Assembly: GCA_963837805.1 (NCBI GenBank)
Contig: CAWIOU010000014.1
Span: 310,001-374,000, forward strand
DNA length: 64,000 nt
Direction: 5' to 3'
Origin: Bog-756 sp963837805
GTDB lineage: Bacteria; Actinomycetota; Acidimicrobiia; Acidimicrobiales; RAAP-2
Shown here one piece after another: positions 44,431 through 53,302 of this stretch. Numbering within the stretch: the stretch's first letter is position 1; the number at the start of each line of letters is the position of its first letter. The notes under the pieces were generated by a model, which was not told the origin of the DNA, ran no database searches, and worked only from the letters and a program-made list of their open reading frames with translations. Position numbers and translations under genes: made by a program.

Positions 44431-44820
44431 TCAGAACTGGGTGACCGAGGCCACTCGCCGGCGCAGATCCTGGTACTCGGGTGTACGGGTGGCGACGAGC
44501 AGCTCGATCATCACGCCCATCGAACCGGCCACCTTCAACCGGCCCTGCATGAAGGCCACGTTGGGATCGAGATCCCCCCGCTCCATGGCCACCGCGTCCT
44601 GCCACACCGTCGTCAAGGTCACGTCCGGTTCATCGACAGCACTCGCCGAGCTCGAGACCAGCCGGCCGTCCTCCAGCTCGTAGTGGAAGGAAACACCACC
44701 ATCCGGTCCCCCAGTGACCTCGACCTGGATCCGGGCGGACAATCCGGGAAGAGACAACGACGATTCCGCCCCCATCGCCCTGGTCTCGTCGAACCACTCC
44801 GGGGTCAGCCAGTCGGTCAC
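44431..44820 (-). CDS. SCP2 sterol-binding-like domain protein
   Basis: 129 residues from GTG 44820. Single SCP2 domain: LSARIQVEVTGGPDGGVSFHYEL split over two strands, EPDVTLTTVWQDAVAMERGD, and NVAFMQGRLKVAGSMGVMIE, the typical lipid-binding end. SCP2 proteins bind sterols or acyl chains. It lies 6 bp from the convergent TM protein stop and 55 bp after the mca-like gene on the same strand. Confidence 0.8.
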   Translation of the reverse strand: MTDWLTPEWFDETRAMGAESSLSLPGLSARIQVEVTGGPDGGVSFHYELEDGRLVSSSASAVDEPDVTLTTVWQDAVAMERGDLDPNVAFMQGRLKVAGSMGVMIELLVATRTPEYQDLRRRVASVTQF

Positions 44821-44875
44821 TGAACCCCTCCGGCGCCCACGGCACTCCCGGACGCCATTCGGTGCGTCAACCCCT

Positions 44876-45806
44876 TCAGCCCGACACCCGGGGTGCAGCC
44901 CGCACCCCGACGAACAGATCACCGTCGGACTCACCGTCGAGCGCAGGGGACGGGTCGATGACCTGGGTCCCTCCCGAGCCCCCTCCCGGAGATGCGGTCC
45001 GGGCCAGCCGGTAGTCGTCGAACGGATGGATGGAGCGCATCACCTCGGGCGGGAGCCCGAACCAGAACGGTGATTTGGGGTCGACCTGGGTGGCATGGGC
45101 CAGGAGGGACTGACGGCGGACGTCGCCGAACTCAGAGATGTCCACCGATGTGGTGGTGATCTCGGCGGGGATGTCCTCCCAGCGCTTCCGCCACTGCTCG
45201 TCGAAAGGCGATTCGAGCCCCAGCTCCTCGAATTTCTGGTGGATCTCCCTGAAGCGGGCCACAGAGAACACCGTGTAGTACAGCTTGGCCGGTTGCCAGG
45301 ATGAGCCCGCCCCCGGATAGCGCTCCGGATCGCCGGCCGCCGAGAAGGCGGCCAGGCCGACCTCATGGACTCGCAGATGATCAGGGTGGGGGTATCCCGA
45401 CTGATCGTCGCCGTAGATCACCATGACCTGTGGCCTGGCGCGCCTGATGACCGCCACCAGGCGCTCGACGGCCTCCTCGAGAGGCGCCTGGGCGAAGCAC
45501 AGAGGATTCTGATTGGACGGCGATCCGGCCATCCCCGAGTTCGCGATAGCCCAACATGACGACCTCGTCGTAGCCGATGACCTCGGCGGACCGGGCGAGC
45601 TCCTCCTCACGCAGCTCGGAGATCCGGGCGTGGACCTCGGGTGTGTCCATGGCCGGGTTGAGGACCTCCCCCTCCTCCCCCCCGGTGCAGCAGACCAGCA
45701 CGGTGTGGACCCCCTCGCCGTGGTAGAGGGCAACGGTCCCAGCCCCCTTGGACGCCTCGTCATCGGGGTGGGCATGGACGGTAAGCAGGCAGAGCGACTC
45801 AGGCAC
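44876..45806 (-). pseudogene. mca: Mycothiol S-conjugate amidase-like PIG-L protein, one frameshift
   Basis: Repaired protein of about 310 residues from GTG 45806. Zinc motif VHAHPDDEASKGAGT, the mycothiol-type LVCCTGGEEGEVLNPAMD, then after a one-base shift near 45542 the frame continues as SGMAGSPSN, GDDQSGYPHPDHLRVHEVGL and the C-terminal FDDYRLARTA. This matches Mca, which removes glucosaminyl-inositol from mycothiol-toxin conjugates. The order of motifs is intact and only one base must be removed, so error or recent mutation are both possible. Confidence 0.75.
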
Positions 45807-45874
45807 GGCGCACACGCTACCGGGCAGTGAGGCCCTAAGCTTCAATTGCCAAGAGCGAGGAAGGACCCATCAGC

Positions 45875-46627
45875 ATGAGCGTGATGAAGCGCCTGTCGGG
45901 AATTGTCCAGGCCAAGACCAACAAATTGCTGGACAAGGCCGAGGATCCACGCGAGTCCCTCGACCTCTCCTACCAGAAGCAGCTGGAGAGCCTCCAGAAG
46001 GTCCGTCGGAGCGTGGCCGACGTCACCACGGCGAAGAAGCGGATCGAGCTGCAGGCCACCCAGCTGCAGCAGCAGGGCGACAAGCTCCAGCAACAGGCCA
46101 AGGCGGCCCTGACCCAGGGCAACGAGGACCTGGCCAGGGAGGCTCTGGCCCGACGGGCCGCACTGGGCGAGCAGCTCACCGATCTCCAGTCCCAGCACGA
46201 GCAGGTCGCCGCCCAGGAGGCGAAGCTCATCGCCACGGCCCAGAAGCTGCAGACGCAGGTGGACTCCTTCCGGACCAAGAAGGAGACCATGAAGGCCACC
46301 TACACGGCGGCCGAGGCCCAGACGAAGATCGGCGAGGCCGTCTCGGGCATCTCCGAGTCGATGAGCGACGCCGGGATGTCGATGCAGCGGGCCCAGGACA
46401 AGATCGACGGCATGCAGGCCCGGGCCGGAGCCATGGACGAACTGCTCGCCTCCGGGGCCCTGACCGATCTGTCCAACCCGGTCGACGACATCCAGGCCCA
46501 ACTGAACAAGGCGTCGACGAACTCGACGGTCGACGCCGAGCTGGCGGCCCTCAAGGCCGAGGTCGGCACCGGCGCGCCGCCTCCGGCCGAACTCGGATCG
46601 GCGGAAGCCGAGGGCACCCCGTCGTGA
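45875..46627 (+). CDS. pspA: PspA/IM30 family membrane-stress protein
   Basis: 250 residues, ATG 45875 with GGAAGGAC. Almost entirely coiled coil, beginning MKRLSGIVQAKTNKLLDKAE and DPRESLDLSYQKQLESLQKV, the classic PspA start that binds membranes, and ending in an Ala/Glu-rich tail. PspA oligomers protect the inner membrane during stress. The stop overlaps pspAA by three bases. With HtpX and PspAB it forms a four-gene unit. Confidence 0.9.
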   Translation: MSVMKRLSGIVQAKTNKLLDKAEDPRESLDLSYQKQLESLQKVRRSVADVTTAKKRIELQATQLQQQGDKLQQQAKAALTQGNEDLAREALARRAALGEQLTDLQSQHEQVAAQEAKLIATAQKLQTQVDSFRTKKETMKATYTAAEAQTKIGEAVSGISESMSDAGMSMQRAQDKIDGMQARAGAMDELLASGALTDLSNPVDDIQAQLNKASTNSTVDAELAALKAEVGTGAPPPAELGSAEAEGTPS

Positions 46628-46914
46628 TCGCCAGGATCCTTGGCGAGGGGCAGTACCAGATCCCCGACGACCAGCGAGGGTCTCTCGAAGCGCTGGACTC
46701 GAAGGTCGCCGACGCCGTCGACAGCGGGGACGAGACGGCGTTCGACCTCGCCCTGGCCGCGCTGACCGCCGAGGTCCGCCGGCTCGGCGAGCCGCTGGCC
46801 GACGACGACTTCGCCCCCTCCGACGTGGTGGTCCCCTTCCCGGACGCCACGCTGGCCGAGACAAAGGGGCTGCTCAAGGATTCCGCGGACGGCTCGCGAG
46901 CCGAAGACCGCTGA
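46624..46914 (+). CDS. pspAA: PspA-associated protein PspAA
   Basis: 96 residues from GTG 46624, overlapping the pspA stop (GTGA). IARILGEGQYQIPDDQRGSL then EALDSKVADAVDSGDETAFD, and a C-terminal DDDFAPSDVVVPFPDATLAE, the signature of small PspAA proteins in actinobacteria and archaea. It is thought to partner PspA at the membrane. It is too short and overlapping to be obvious from start codons alone; the frame and motif decide it. Confidence 0.85.
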   Translation: MIARILGEGQYQIPDDQRGSLEALDSKVADAVDSGDETAFDLALAALTAEVRRLGEPLADDDFAPSDVVVPFPDATLAETKGLLKDSADGSRAEDR

Positions 46915-46921
46915 GAATTCG

Positions 46922-47860
46922 ATGAGCACCGCCCGCAACATCCCCTCCGACCGCGGACTGACCCTCCGGATGTTCACCACCGGCCTGATGCTGGTGATCC
47001 TCTACGGCGCCGTCATCGGGCTTCTGATCGCCTTCGGCATCTCCTACGCCGTGGTGCTGGTCTTCGCGGCCATCATTCTCTTCGTCCAGTACTGGTTCTC
47101 GGACAAGATCGCTCTGTTCGGCATGGGTGGTCACATCGTCACTCCCGAGCAGGCACCCCAGCTCCACGGCGTCATCGACCGCCTGTGCGCCCTGGCCGAC
47201 ATGAAGAAGCCGCGGGTGGCGGTCGCCGACACCGATGTCCCCAACGCCTTCGCCACCGGCCGGAGCCCCAACAACGCAGTGGTCTGTGCCACCAGCGGGC
47301 TGATGCGGCGGCTCGACGAGTCCGAGCTCGAAGCCGTGCTGTCCCACGAACTGTCCCATGTGGCCCACCGGGACGTCGCCGTGATGACCATAGCCAGCTT
47401 CTTGGGCATGGTGGCCGGGATGATCACCCGGATCATGCTGTGGACCGGTCTGATGGGCGGCTTCGGTGGCGGCAATCGAGGCAACAACCAAGGTGGGAAT
47501 GACAACGCGGCCCTGGTCGAACTGGCCGTGCTGGCCGTCTCGGTCGTCGTCTACGCCATCAGCTTCCTGTTGACCATGGCCCTCTCCCGCTATCGCGAGC
47601 TGGCCGCCGACCGGTCCGGGGCCCTGCTCACCGGGCGGCCCTCTGCCCTCGCCTCGGCGCTGGTCAAGGTGACCGGCGAGATGTCCCGCATCCCGACCCG
47701 GGACCTCCGGTCCTCAGAGAGCTTCAACGCCTTCTACTTCACCCCGGCCATCGCCAAGAGCGGGGTCAGCCTGTCCACCATCTTCTCGACGCACCCCTCC
47801 TTGGACCAGCGCCTGGCCCAGCTGGCCAAGATCGAGGCCGAGTTGGGCAAGCCTTCGTGA
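46922..47860 (+). CDS. htpX: Zinc metalloprotease HtpX
   Basis: 312 residues, ATG 46922, 7 bp after pspAA. Two N-terminal TM helices, the zinc-binding HELSH motif (EAVLSHELSHVAHRDVAVMT), a glycine-rich loop (GGFGGGNRGNNQGG), then two more hydrophobic segments and the third ligand in SRYRELAADRSGALL. HtpX degrades misfolded membrane proteins. Its place between PspA/PspAA and PspAB marks a membrane quality-control operon. Confidence 0.95.
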   Translation: MSTARNIPSDRGLTLRMFTTGLMLVILYGAVIGLLIAFGISYAVVLVFAAIILFVQYWFSDKIALFGMGGHIVTPEQAPQLHGVIDRLCALADMKKPRVAVADTDVPNAFATGRSPNNAVVCATSGLMRRLDESELEAVLSHELSHVAHRDVAVMTIASFLGMVAGMITRIMLWTGLMGGFGGGNRGNNQGGNDNAALVELAVLAVSVVVYAISFLLTMALSRYRELAADRSGALLTGRPSALASALVKVTGEMSRIPTRDLRSSESFNAFYFTPAIAKSGVSLSTIFSTHPSLDQRLAQLAKIEAELGKPS

Positions 47861-47919
47861 TCCCGCCGGTTCGGGCCCATGGCCGGTGAGTCGCATCCGT
47901 TGATGGGCTGCATGCGCTG

Positions 47920-48654
47920 ATGGGACTGCTCAACACCATCCTCGGGCGGACCAAACCGGTCCAATCGGACCTCGACGCGCTGTTCGCCCTCCCCTCGGCC
48001 TCCATCACCCTCCAGAGTGCCGCCGGGCTGTCCTGTTCGGGACATGCCGGTGTCTGCTTCAAGCCTCCGTCCGGACAGGGGTTCGAGGAGATGCAGGCCG
48101 AGGTGGTCAAGCTGCTCCAGATGGACGGGGCCGACGGTCTCACCAAGACCGAGGATGCCTACGGTTACCACTGGCTGGTGGTCGCCGACCCGGATATCGA
48201 GGCGCTGGTCACCCAGATCCACATGGTGAACTCCTCGCTGTCGGACTCGGGCTGGGGCCCACAGCTGCTGTGCTCCGTGTTCGGCATCGCCGAACTGCCC
48301 GCTTCGGATTCGGGCTCGGCGTCAGAGATGGGTCCCGGCTCGGGCCCCAGTGATGCGCTCCCTGGTTCGGGTGCCGATGCCGGCTCTGGTGCCGATGCCG
48401 GTTCGGCTGTCGATGCCGGTTCGGGTGCCGATGCCATGCCCGAACCGACGGTCGGACCCGGGCATGTGCTGCCCTCCACGGCCTACCTGGTCTACCTGTT
48501 CAAACGAGGGACCTTCTATCCCTTCGTCCCCAGTGGTCACGAGCAGCGCAACACCCAGGAGGAACTGAAGTTGAAGAGTCTGGTGACCGACGACCTGGTC
48601 GTCGAGCCCGACCTCGACCGGTGGTTCCCCCTCTGGGATCTACCTGTCGGCTGA
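47920..48654 (+). CDS. pspAB: PspA-associated protein PspAB with low-complexity insert
   Basis: 244 residues, ATG 47920. The ends fit PspAB: GLLNTILGRTKPVQSDLDAL, FALPSASITLQSAAGLSCSG at the start, and STAYLVYLFKRGTFYPFVPS with DRWFPLWDLPVG at the end. Between about residues 130 and 172 lies a Gly/Ser/Ala/Asp-rich insert with four GSGADA-type units that interrupts the usual shorter linker. It completes the PspA-PspAA-HtpX-PspAB set. The molecular role is unknown. Confidence 0.8.
   Translation: MGLLNTILGRTKPVQSDLDALFALPSASITLQSAAGLSCSGHAGVCFKPPSGQGFEEMQAEVVKLLQMDGADGLTKTEDAYGYHWLVVADPDIEALVTQIHMVNSSLSDSGWGPQLLCSVFGIAELPASDSGSASEMGPGSGPSDALPGSGADAGSGADAGSAVDAGSGADAMPEPTVGPGHVLPSTAYLVYLFKRGTFYPFVPSGHEQRNTQEELKLKSLVTDDLVVEPDLDRWFPLWDLPVG
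48364..48435 (+). repeat. Coding 18-bp minisatellite in pspAB, 4 units
   Basis: Four in-frame 18-bp copies, consensus GGTTCGGGTGCCGATGCC, coding GSGADA (third copy GSAVDA). It lies inside the disordered insert of PspAB. Confidence 0.88.
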
Positions 48655-48665
48655 CCGCCGTTCGG

Positions 48666-48977
48666 TCAGGTGGGTCCGGACCGGCCGGCCGAGAGATTGT
48701 CGATGGCCCGGGCCAGATCGATGTCGAGCTGGGTGATCCCACCGGAGTCATGTGTGACCAGAGCCAGGGTCACCCGGCTGTAGCGAATATCGATGTCTGG
48801 ATGATGATTCGCCTCTTCGGCCAGCCGACCGACTTCGGCGACGAATGACAGCGCCTCCACGAAATCCCTGCAGGTCACTGATTTGACCAGCTTGCCCCCC
48901 ATGAGCTCCCAATGGGGCCTGTCCGCCGCCAAGAGAGCCGCCTGGAGATCGTCCTCGCTCAGCACCGGCTGTTTCAT
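48666..48977 (-). CDS. 4a-hydroxytetrahydrobiopterin (pterin-4a-carbinolamine) dehydratase
   Basis: 103 residues, ATG 48977. Complete family motif set: WELMGGKLVKSVTCRDFVEA, LAEEANHHPDIDIRYSRVTL with the catalytic histidines, and a C-terminal THDSGGITQLDIDLARAID. It recycles the pterin cofactor or moonlights with transcription factors; no aromatic hydroxylase is adjacent. Convergent with pspAB, 11 bp apart. Confidence 0.9.
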   Translation of the reverse strand: MKQPVLSEDDLQAALLAADRPHWELMGGKLVKSVTCRDFVEALSFVAEVGRLAEEANHHPDIDIRYSRVTLALVTHDSGGITQLDIDLARAIDNLSAGRSGPT

Positions 48978-49043
48978 CGCCTCGTGCCACCACCCTCCGT
49001 CGCCGTCCTTCGTCGTCCTACGCCGCTGTCCAAGGTTGCCGTC

Positions 49044-50255
49044 CTAGGCCGATGCTCCAACCGGAGCAGATGGAGTGAAGACCACGGGCATCGACTCATA
49101 GCCGGACACGAAATTGGCGGCCCGTTTCGGCGGCTCGCCGTCCTCTACCAGTGCGATGTCCGGAAGGCGATCGAGGAGCTGATCGAACATCACGCTGAGC
49201 TCCATCCGGGCCAGGCGGTTCCCCAGGCAGAAGTGCGATCCGAAACCGAACGCCATGTGGTCGTTGGGGGACCGGGTGATGTCGAACTCGTCGGGTCTGT
49301 CGAACACCCGCTCGTCACGGTTGGCCGAGGGATACAGCAACAGGAGCTTCTGGCCCTCGGGCAAGGTCTCGCCGCCGAACTCGACGTCCCGGGTCATCTG
49401 CCGGGCCATGTTCTTGATCGGGGTGACCCACCGGAGCATCTCCTCCACCGCCGGCTGCATCAGCGACCGGTCGGCGGCCAGCTTCCGGAGTTGGTCGGGA
49501 TGACGAAGCAGCTCGTACATCCCGCCGCTGATCACATGGCGGGTGGTCTCGTCGCCGCCGATGAGGATCAGGAGCGACTCGTAGATGATCGAGCTCTCGT
49601 CGAGCCTGTCCCCGTCGATCTCGGCATGGACCAGGGTCCCGATCAGGTCACCGGACTGGTTGTCGCGCTTGCGTTGCTCAGCCACCGCGGTGATGTACGA
49701 CGCGTACTCGACGCCCGCCTGCGCAGCCTGGTCCATCGCCCCCGGGTCGGGAGAGCCCAGCGCCTTCAGCATGTCGTCGGACCACCGGAGGAGGTCGTCC
49801 CGGTCCTCGGGGGCCACGCCCAGCATGTTGCCGATGACGATCATCGGGAGGGGGGCGGCAATATCCCGGACGAAGTCGGCGGATCCGGCCTCGCACACCT
49901 GGTCGATGATGGCGTCGCAGACGGTCCGGATCCCTTCCTCGCTCTCACGGATCCGTCTCGGCGTGAAGCCTTCGCTGACCAGCCGCCGCCTGCGGAAGTG
50001 CTCGGGGGCATCGAAGTCGATCATCATGGGGAGGGCGTCGCTGTCGGGTCGGATACCACCGGCGTTGGAGAACGTATCCGGGTCCTTCGAGATCTCCTTG
50101 ATGTCCGCATACCGGGTGATGCCCCAGATCCCTGAGGATTCGTCGTAGTAGGCCGGGGCATTCTCCCGCATCCAGGCGAACGCCGGAAAGGGGTCGCCGC
50201 CGTAGAACGTGCCATCGGTCAGGCCGATGTTGAGGTGGTCGGGTGGGGTGGTCAT
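49044..50255 (-). CDS. Cytochrome P450 (first of two)
   Basis: 403 residues from ATG 50255 with GAGGAG; upstream in-frame sequence is not P450-like. I-helix GGDETTRHV, K-helix ExxR (EEMLRW), and heme loop FGFGSHFCLGNRLAR with the cysteine ligand. The N-terminus lacks a membrane anchor, as is typical of soluble bacterial P450s. It may need a separate ferredoxin. It follows the second P450 by 85 bp in the same direction, suggesting a paired operon. The substrate is unknown, possibly a steroid- or lipid-like compound. Confidence 0.93.
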   Translation of the reverse strand: MTTPPDHLNIGLTDGTFYGGDPFPAFAWMRENAPAYYDESSGIWGITRYADIKEISKDPDTFSNAGGIRPDSDALPMMIDFDAPEHFRRRRLVSEGFTPRRIRESEEGIRTVCDAIIDQVCEAGSADFVRDIAAPLPMIVIGNMLGVAPEDRDDLLRWSDDMLKALGSPDPGAMDQAAQAGVEYASYITAVAEQRKRDNQSGDLIGTLVHAEIDGDRLDESSIIYESLLILIGGDETTRHVISGGMYELLRHPDQLRKLAADRSLMQPAVEEMLRWVTPIKNMARQMTRDVEFGGETLPEGQKLLLLYPSANRDERVFDRPDEFDITRSPNDHMAFGFGSHFCLGNRLARMELSVMFDQLLDRLPDIALVEDGEPPKRAANFVSGYESMPVVFTPSAPVGASA

Positions 50256-50340
50256 GGTGCTCCTCGGAAGTGTCCCCGGAGTATATGGCCGGGTCGATTC
50301 GGCAGCGAGATGCGCCGCCGGCACTGCTCGTGTCTCGAGG

Positions 50341-51600
50341 TCACGTGGTCGGATCTCGACGCGCCGTGAACTGCATGGGCACGTGCCAGACCCCGGCATG
50401 CTTGTTGGTCCGCACCCGCTCCACGGGCCCGGTCAGTTCGAAGTTGCCGAGCCGATCGAGGACCTCGTCGAGGATGACCCGGATCTCCAGACGGGCAAGG
50501 TTGGCGCCCAGACAGAAGTGGGTCCGATGCCCGAAGGTCACATGTGGGTTGGGGTCCCGGCGGATGTCGAACCGGAACGGATCCTCGAACACCGACTCGT
50601 CCCGGTTGGCCGACGGCCACCACAGCGTGACCTTGTCGCCGGCGGCGATGGCATGACCGCCGAAGTCCGTCGCCCGTGTGGCCGTCCGCCGGTTGTACAG
50701 CGTTGCGCTGGTCCACCGCAGGATCTCCTCGACGGCGGTGGCCATCAACGAGCGATCCGAGCGCAGCGCCTCGAGCTGATCGGGGTGCTCGATCAGGGCC
50801 ACCATGCCCAGGGCGATCGAATTGCGGGTGGTCTCGCTCCCGGCCACCACCAGCAGATTGAAGAACATCAGCAGTTCGAGGTCGGACAACGGGCGGTGGC
50901 CACCTCCGCCGTCGTCGATGCCGGCGTGAGCGACGACCGAGATGATGTCGTCACCGGGTCTCTGCTTCTTCTCGGCGATCAACTCCGTGCCGTAGGCGGC
51001 CATCGAGGCGGCTGCCTCGGCCACCCGATCGCTGCTCTCCCCCAGCTCGCGCCCCTCGAAGTCAAGCGTCGTATTGGACCACCTCAGCAGGTCGTGACGG
51101 TCGGCGTGCGGCACGCCCATCAGCGCGGCCACCGCCTGGAGCGGGAGTTCGACGGCCACGTCGCTGAGGAAATCGCAGCACCCCCGTTCGGCGACGCCGT
51201 CGACGATCCGTCGTGCCCGTTCGCGCAACTCGGTCCTCATGAGCGACAGCGCTCTGGGGGCCACGGAAGGAGTGACCAGCCGACGGATCCGGTGGTGCAG
51301 AGGGTCGTCCATCATGTTGAGGAGCACTCCGGGGGCGAATCCGTAAGGAAGGTCCTGAATGATGGTCCCGCCACCCTCAGCCCCCGGCGACCGCTCCGAC
51401 GAGAAGAGGGCGGGGTCGGCGGCCGCGGCCAGGACGTCGGCATGGGCACTGAGTACCCAGAAGCCCACCCCGTCCGGGGTGTGCTCCGTCGGCGCGTGCC
51501 ACCAGACCGGGGCGTCACGACGCAAGGCGGTGAACACCTCGTCGGGGAAGCCCCCGGCGAAGACATCGAGGTCGGTGAGATCGACTTCGTCGAGGTTCAC
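50341..51600 (-). CDS. Cytochrome P450 (second)
   Basis: 419 residues from GTG 51600. I-helix VAGSETTRNSI, K-helix EEILRW, and heme motif FGHRTHFCLGANLARLE. Soluble bacterial P450 resembling the CYP125/CYP142 region in organisation, though subfamily assignment needs comparison. Paired with the downstream P450, without redox-partner genes nearby. Between this gene and fumC lies a G-rich repeat tract (51648-51778), which would also form part of the upstream region of this gene. Confidence 0.92.
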   Translation of the reverse strand: MNLDEVDLTDLDVFAGGFPDEVFTALRRDAPVWWHAPTEHTPDGVGFWVLSAHADVLAAAADPALFSSERSPGAEGGGTIIQDLPYGFAPGVLLNMMDDPLHHRIRRLVTPSVAPRALSLMRTELRERARRIVDGVAERGCCDFLSDVAVELPLQAVAALMGVPHADRHDLLRWSNTTLDFEGRELGESSDRVAEAAASMAAYGTELIAEKKQRPGDDIISVVAHAGIDDGGGGHRPLSDLELLMFFNLLVVAGSETTRNSIALGMVALIEHPDQLEALRSDRSLMATAVEEILRWTSATLYNRRTATRATDFGGHAIAAGDKVTLWWPSANRDESVFEDPFRFDIRRDPNPHVTFGHRTHFCLGANLARLEIRVILDEVLDRLGNFELTGPVERVRTNKHAGVWHVPMQFTARRDPTT

Positions 51601-51647
51601 CCGGTCCCTCCCGGGGTGGCGAGGGTCTGGGGTGTCGGGATGTGCAA

Positions 51648-51778
51648 GGTGGTGGGGGTGGGGTGGTGGTGGTGGTGGTGGTGGGGGTGTGGTGGTGGGG
51701 GTGGTGGGTGGTGGGGTGGTGGGGGTGGTGGGGTGGCGGGGGTGGTGGGGTGGTGGGGTGGTGGGGGTGGTGGGGTGG
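51648..51778 (+). repeat. G/T-only repeat tract, potential G-quadruplex
   Basis: About 130 bases almost entirely of GGTGG and GGGGGTGGT units on the plus strand, with very few A or C. Many runs of three or more G allow quadruplex folding. It sits between fumC (stop 51791) and the start of the P450 gene at 51600, on the C-rich side of both transcripts. Confidence 0.9.
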
Positions 51779-51790
51779 CCGATTGGGAGG

Positions 51791-53182
51791 TCAGGGGTGG
51801 GTCATCGACTCGGGCCGCACCAACTCGTCGAACTGTTGGCCGGTCAGGTACCCGAGGGCGATGGCCGCCTCGCGCAGGGTGCTGCCCTCCTTGTGGGCCT
51901 TCTTGGCCACCTCGGCGGCCTTGTCGTACCCGATCTTCGGATTGAGCGCGGTCACCAGCATCAGGGAGTTGTCGAGGTGCTGATGAATGCGGGTTTCGTT
52001 GGGCTCGAGACCTTCGATGCAGAAGCGTGTGAGGGTGGCCGACGCTTCGCTGATCAACCGCACCGAGTGGAGCACGTTGTGGATGATCACCGGCTTGCAG
52101 ACATTCAGTTCCAGGTTGCCCCGTGCCCCGGCCATGGCCACGGCGGCGTCGTTCCCGTACACCTGGATGCACACCATGATCATGGCCTCGCACTGGGTCG
52201 GATTGACCTTGCCCGGCATGATCGACGACCCCGGTTCGTTCTCGGGGAGGTTGAGTTCGCCCAGTCCGCAACGAGGACCCGAACCGAGCCAACGGATGTC
52301 ATCGGCAATCTTGATCAGCGAGGCCGCCAGGGTGCGCAGGGCGCCACTGAACATGACCATGGCGTCGTGGGCGGCCAACGCGGCGAACTTGTTGGGAGCC
52401 GAGACGAAGGGGAGTCCGGTGAGCTCGGCGATGGCCGAGGCCACCCGGGTCCCGAACTCCGGATGGGCGTTGAGCCCCGTTCCGACCGCCGTCCCGCCGG
52501 CGGCCAACTCGTAGAGGTCGTCGAGCGTGAACTCGATCCGACGGAGGTCGGCGTCGAGCTGCGCAACGTAACCGGAGAACTCCTGACCGAGTGTCAGGGG
52601 GACAGCGTCCATCAGGTGGGTGCGCCCGATCTTCGTGATACCCGCATAGGCGGCCGCCTTGACGTCGAGCGCATCCCGGAGATGCCGGATCGACGGCAGC
52701 AGACTGTGGGTGATCTCCTCCACAGCGGCGATGTGCATGGCCGTGGGAAACGCGTCGTTCGACGACTGGGACATGTTGACGTCGTCATTGGGGTGGATGG
52801 GGACCTTGGATCCCATCACTCCTCCGGCCATCTCGATGGCCCGGTTGGAGATCACCTCGTTGGCGTTCATGTTGCTCTGGGTGCCGCTCCCGGTCTGCCA
52901 GACGCTCAACGGGAACTGATCGTCGAGCTTCCCCTCGGAGACCTCACGGGAAGCGGCGATGATCAACGACGCCTTGTCCGGCGGTAGCTTACCCAGATCG
53001 GCGTTGACCTGGGCCGACGCCTCCTTCAAGATCCCCATGGCGCGGATGAGCGGTTCGGGCATCCGATCGTCGCCGATCGGAAAGTGGTGCAGCGAACGGG
53101 CGGTCTGAGCACCCCAATACCGGTCGGCCGGCACCCCGATCGTCCCCATGCTGTCGGACTCCACACGAGTCTCGATGGTCAT
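51791..53182 (-). CDS. fumC: Class II fumarate hydratase
   Basis: 463 residues; ATG 53182 with AAAGGAA, preferred over an in-frame start 13 codons upstream. Fumarase/aspartase superfamily: QTGSGTQSNMNANEV, NMSQSSNDAFPTAMHIA, and the signature GSSIMPGKVNPTQCEA with catalytic Ser and Lys; the C-terminal domain ends KAHKEGSTLREAAIALGY. Converts fumarate and water to malate in the TCA cycle. Length normal for FumC. Confidence 0.95.
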   Translation of the reverse strand: MTIETRVESDSMGTIGVPADRYWGAQTARSLHHFPIGDDRMPEPLIRAMGILKEASAQVNADLGKLPPDKASLIIAASREVSEGKLDDQFPLSVWQTGSGTQSNMNANEVISNRAIEMAGGVMGSKVPIHPNDDVNMSQSSNDAFPTAMHIAAVEEITHSLLPSIRHLRDALDVKAAAYAGITKIGRTHLMDAVPLTLGQEFSGYVAQLDADLRRIEFTLDDLYELAAGGTAVGTGLNAHPEFGTRVASAIAELTGLPFVSAPNKFAALAAHDAMVMFSGALRTLAASLIKIADDIRWLGSGPRCGLGELNLPENEPGSSIMPGKVNPTQCEAMIMVCIQVYGNDAAVAMAGARGNLELNVCKPVIIHNVLHSVRLISEASATLTRFCIEGLEPNETRIHQHLDNSLMLVTALNPKIGYDKAAEVAKKAHKEGSTLREAAIALGYLTGQQFDELVRPESMTHP

Positions 53183-53302
53183 CGTCGGTTCCTTTCGGTT
53201 CAGATCTCCAAGATCCCTCAACGGCGCGGGGCGACCCTACCGTGATCCCGCTCGACGGATCGCGCACGTTCGATGCTTCCCCGCCCCGGCAGGAGCCCGG
53301 GA

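Noticed and set aside
51601..51790. Protein-coding gene in the G-rich tract
   Set aside because: Open frames there give only low-complexity sequence; the tract is a simple repeat.
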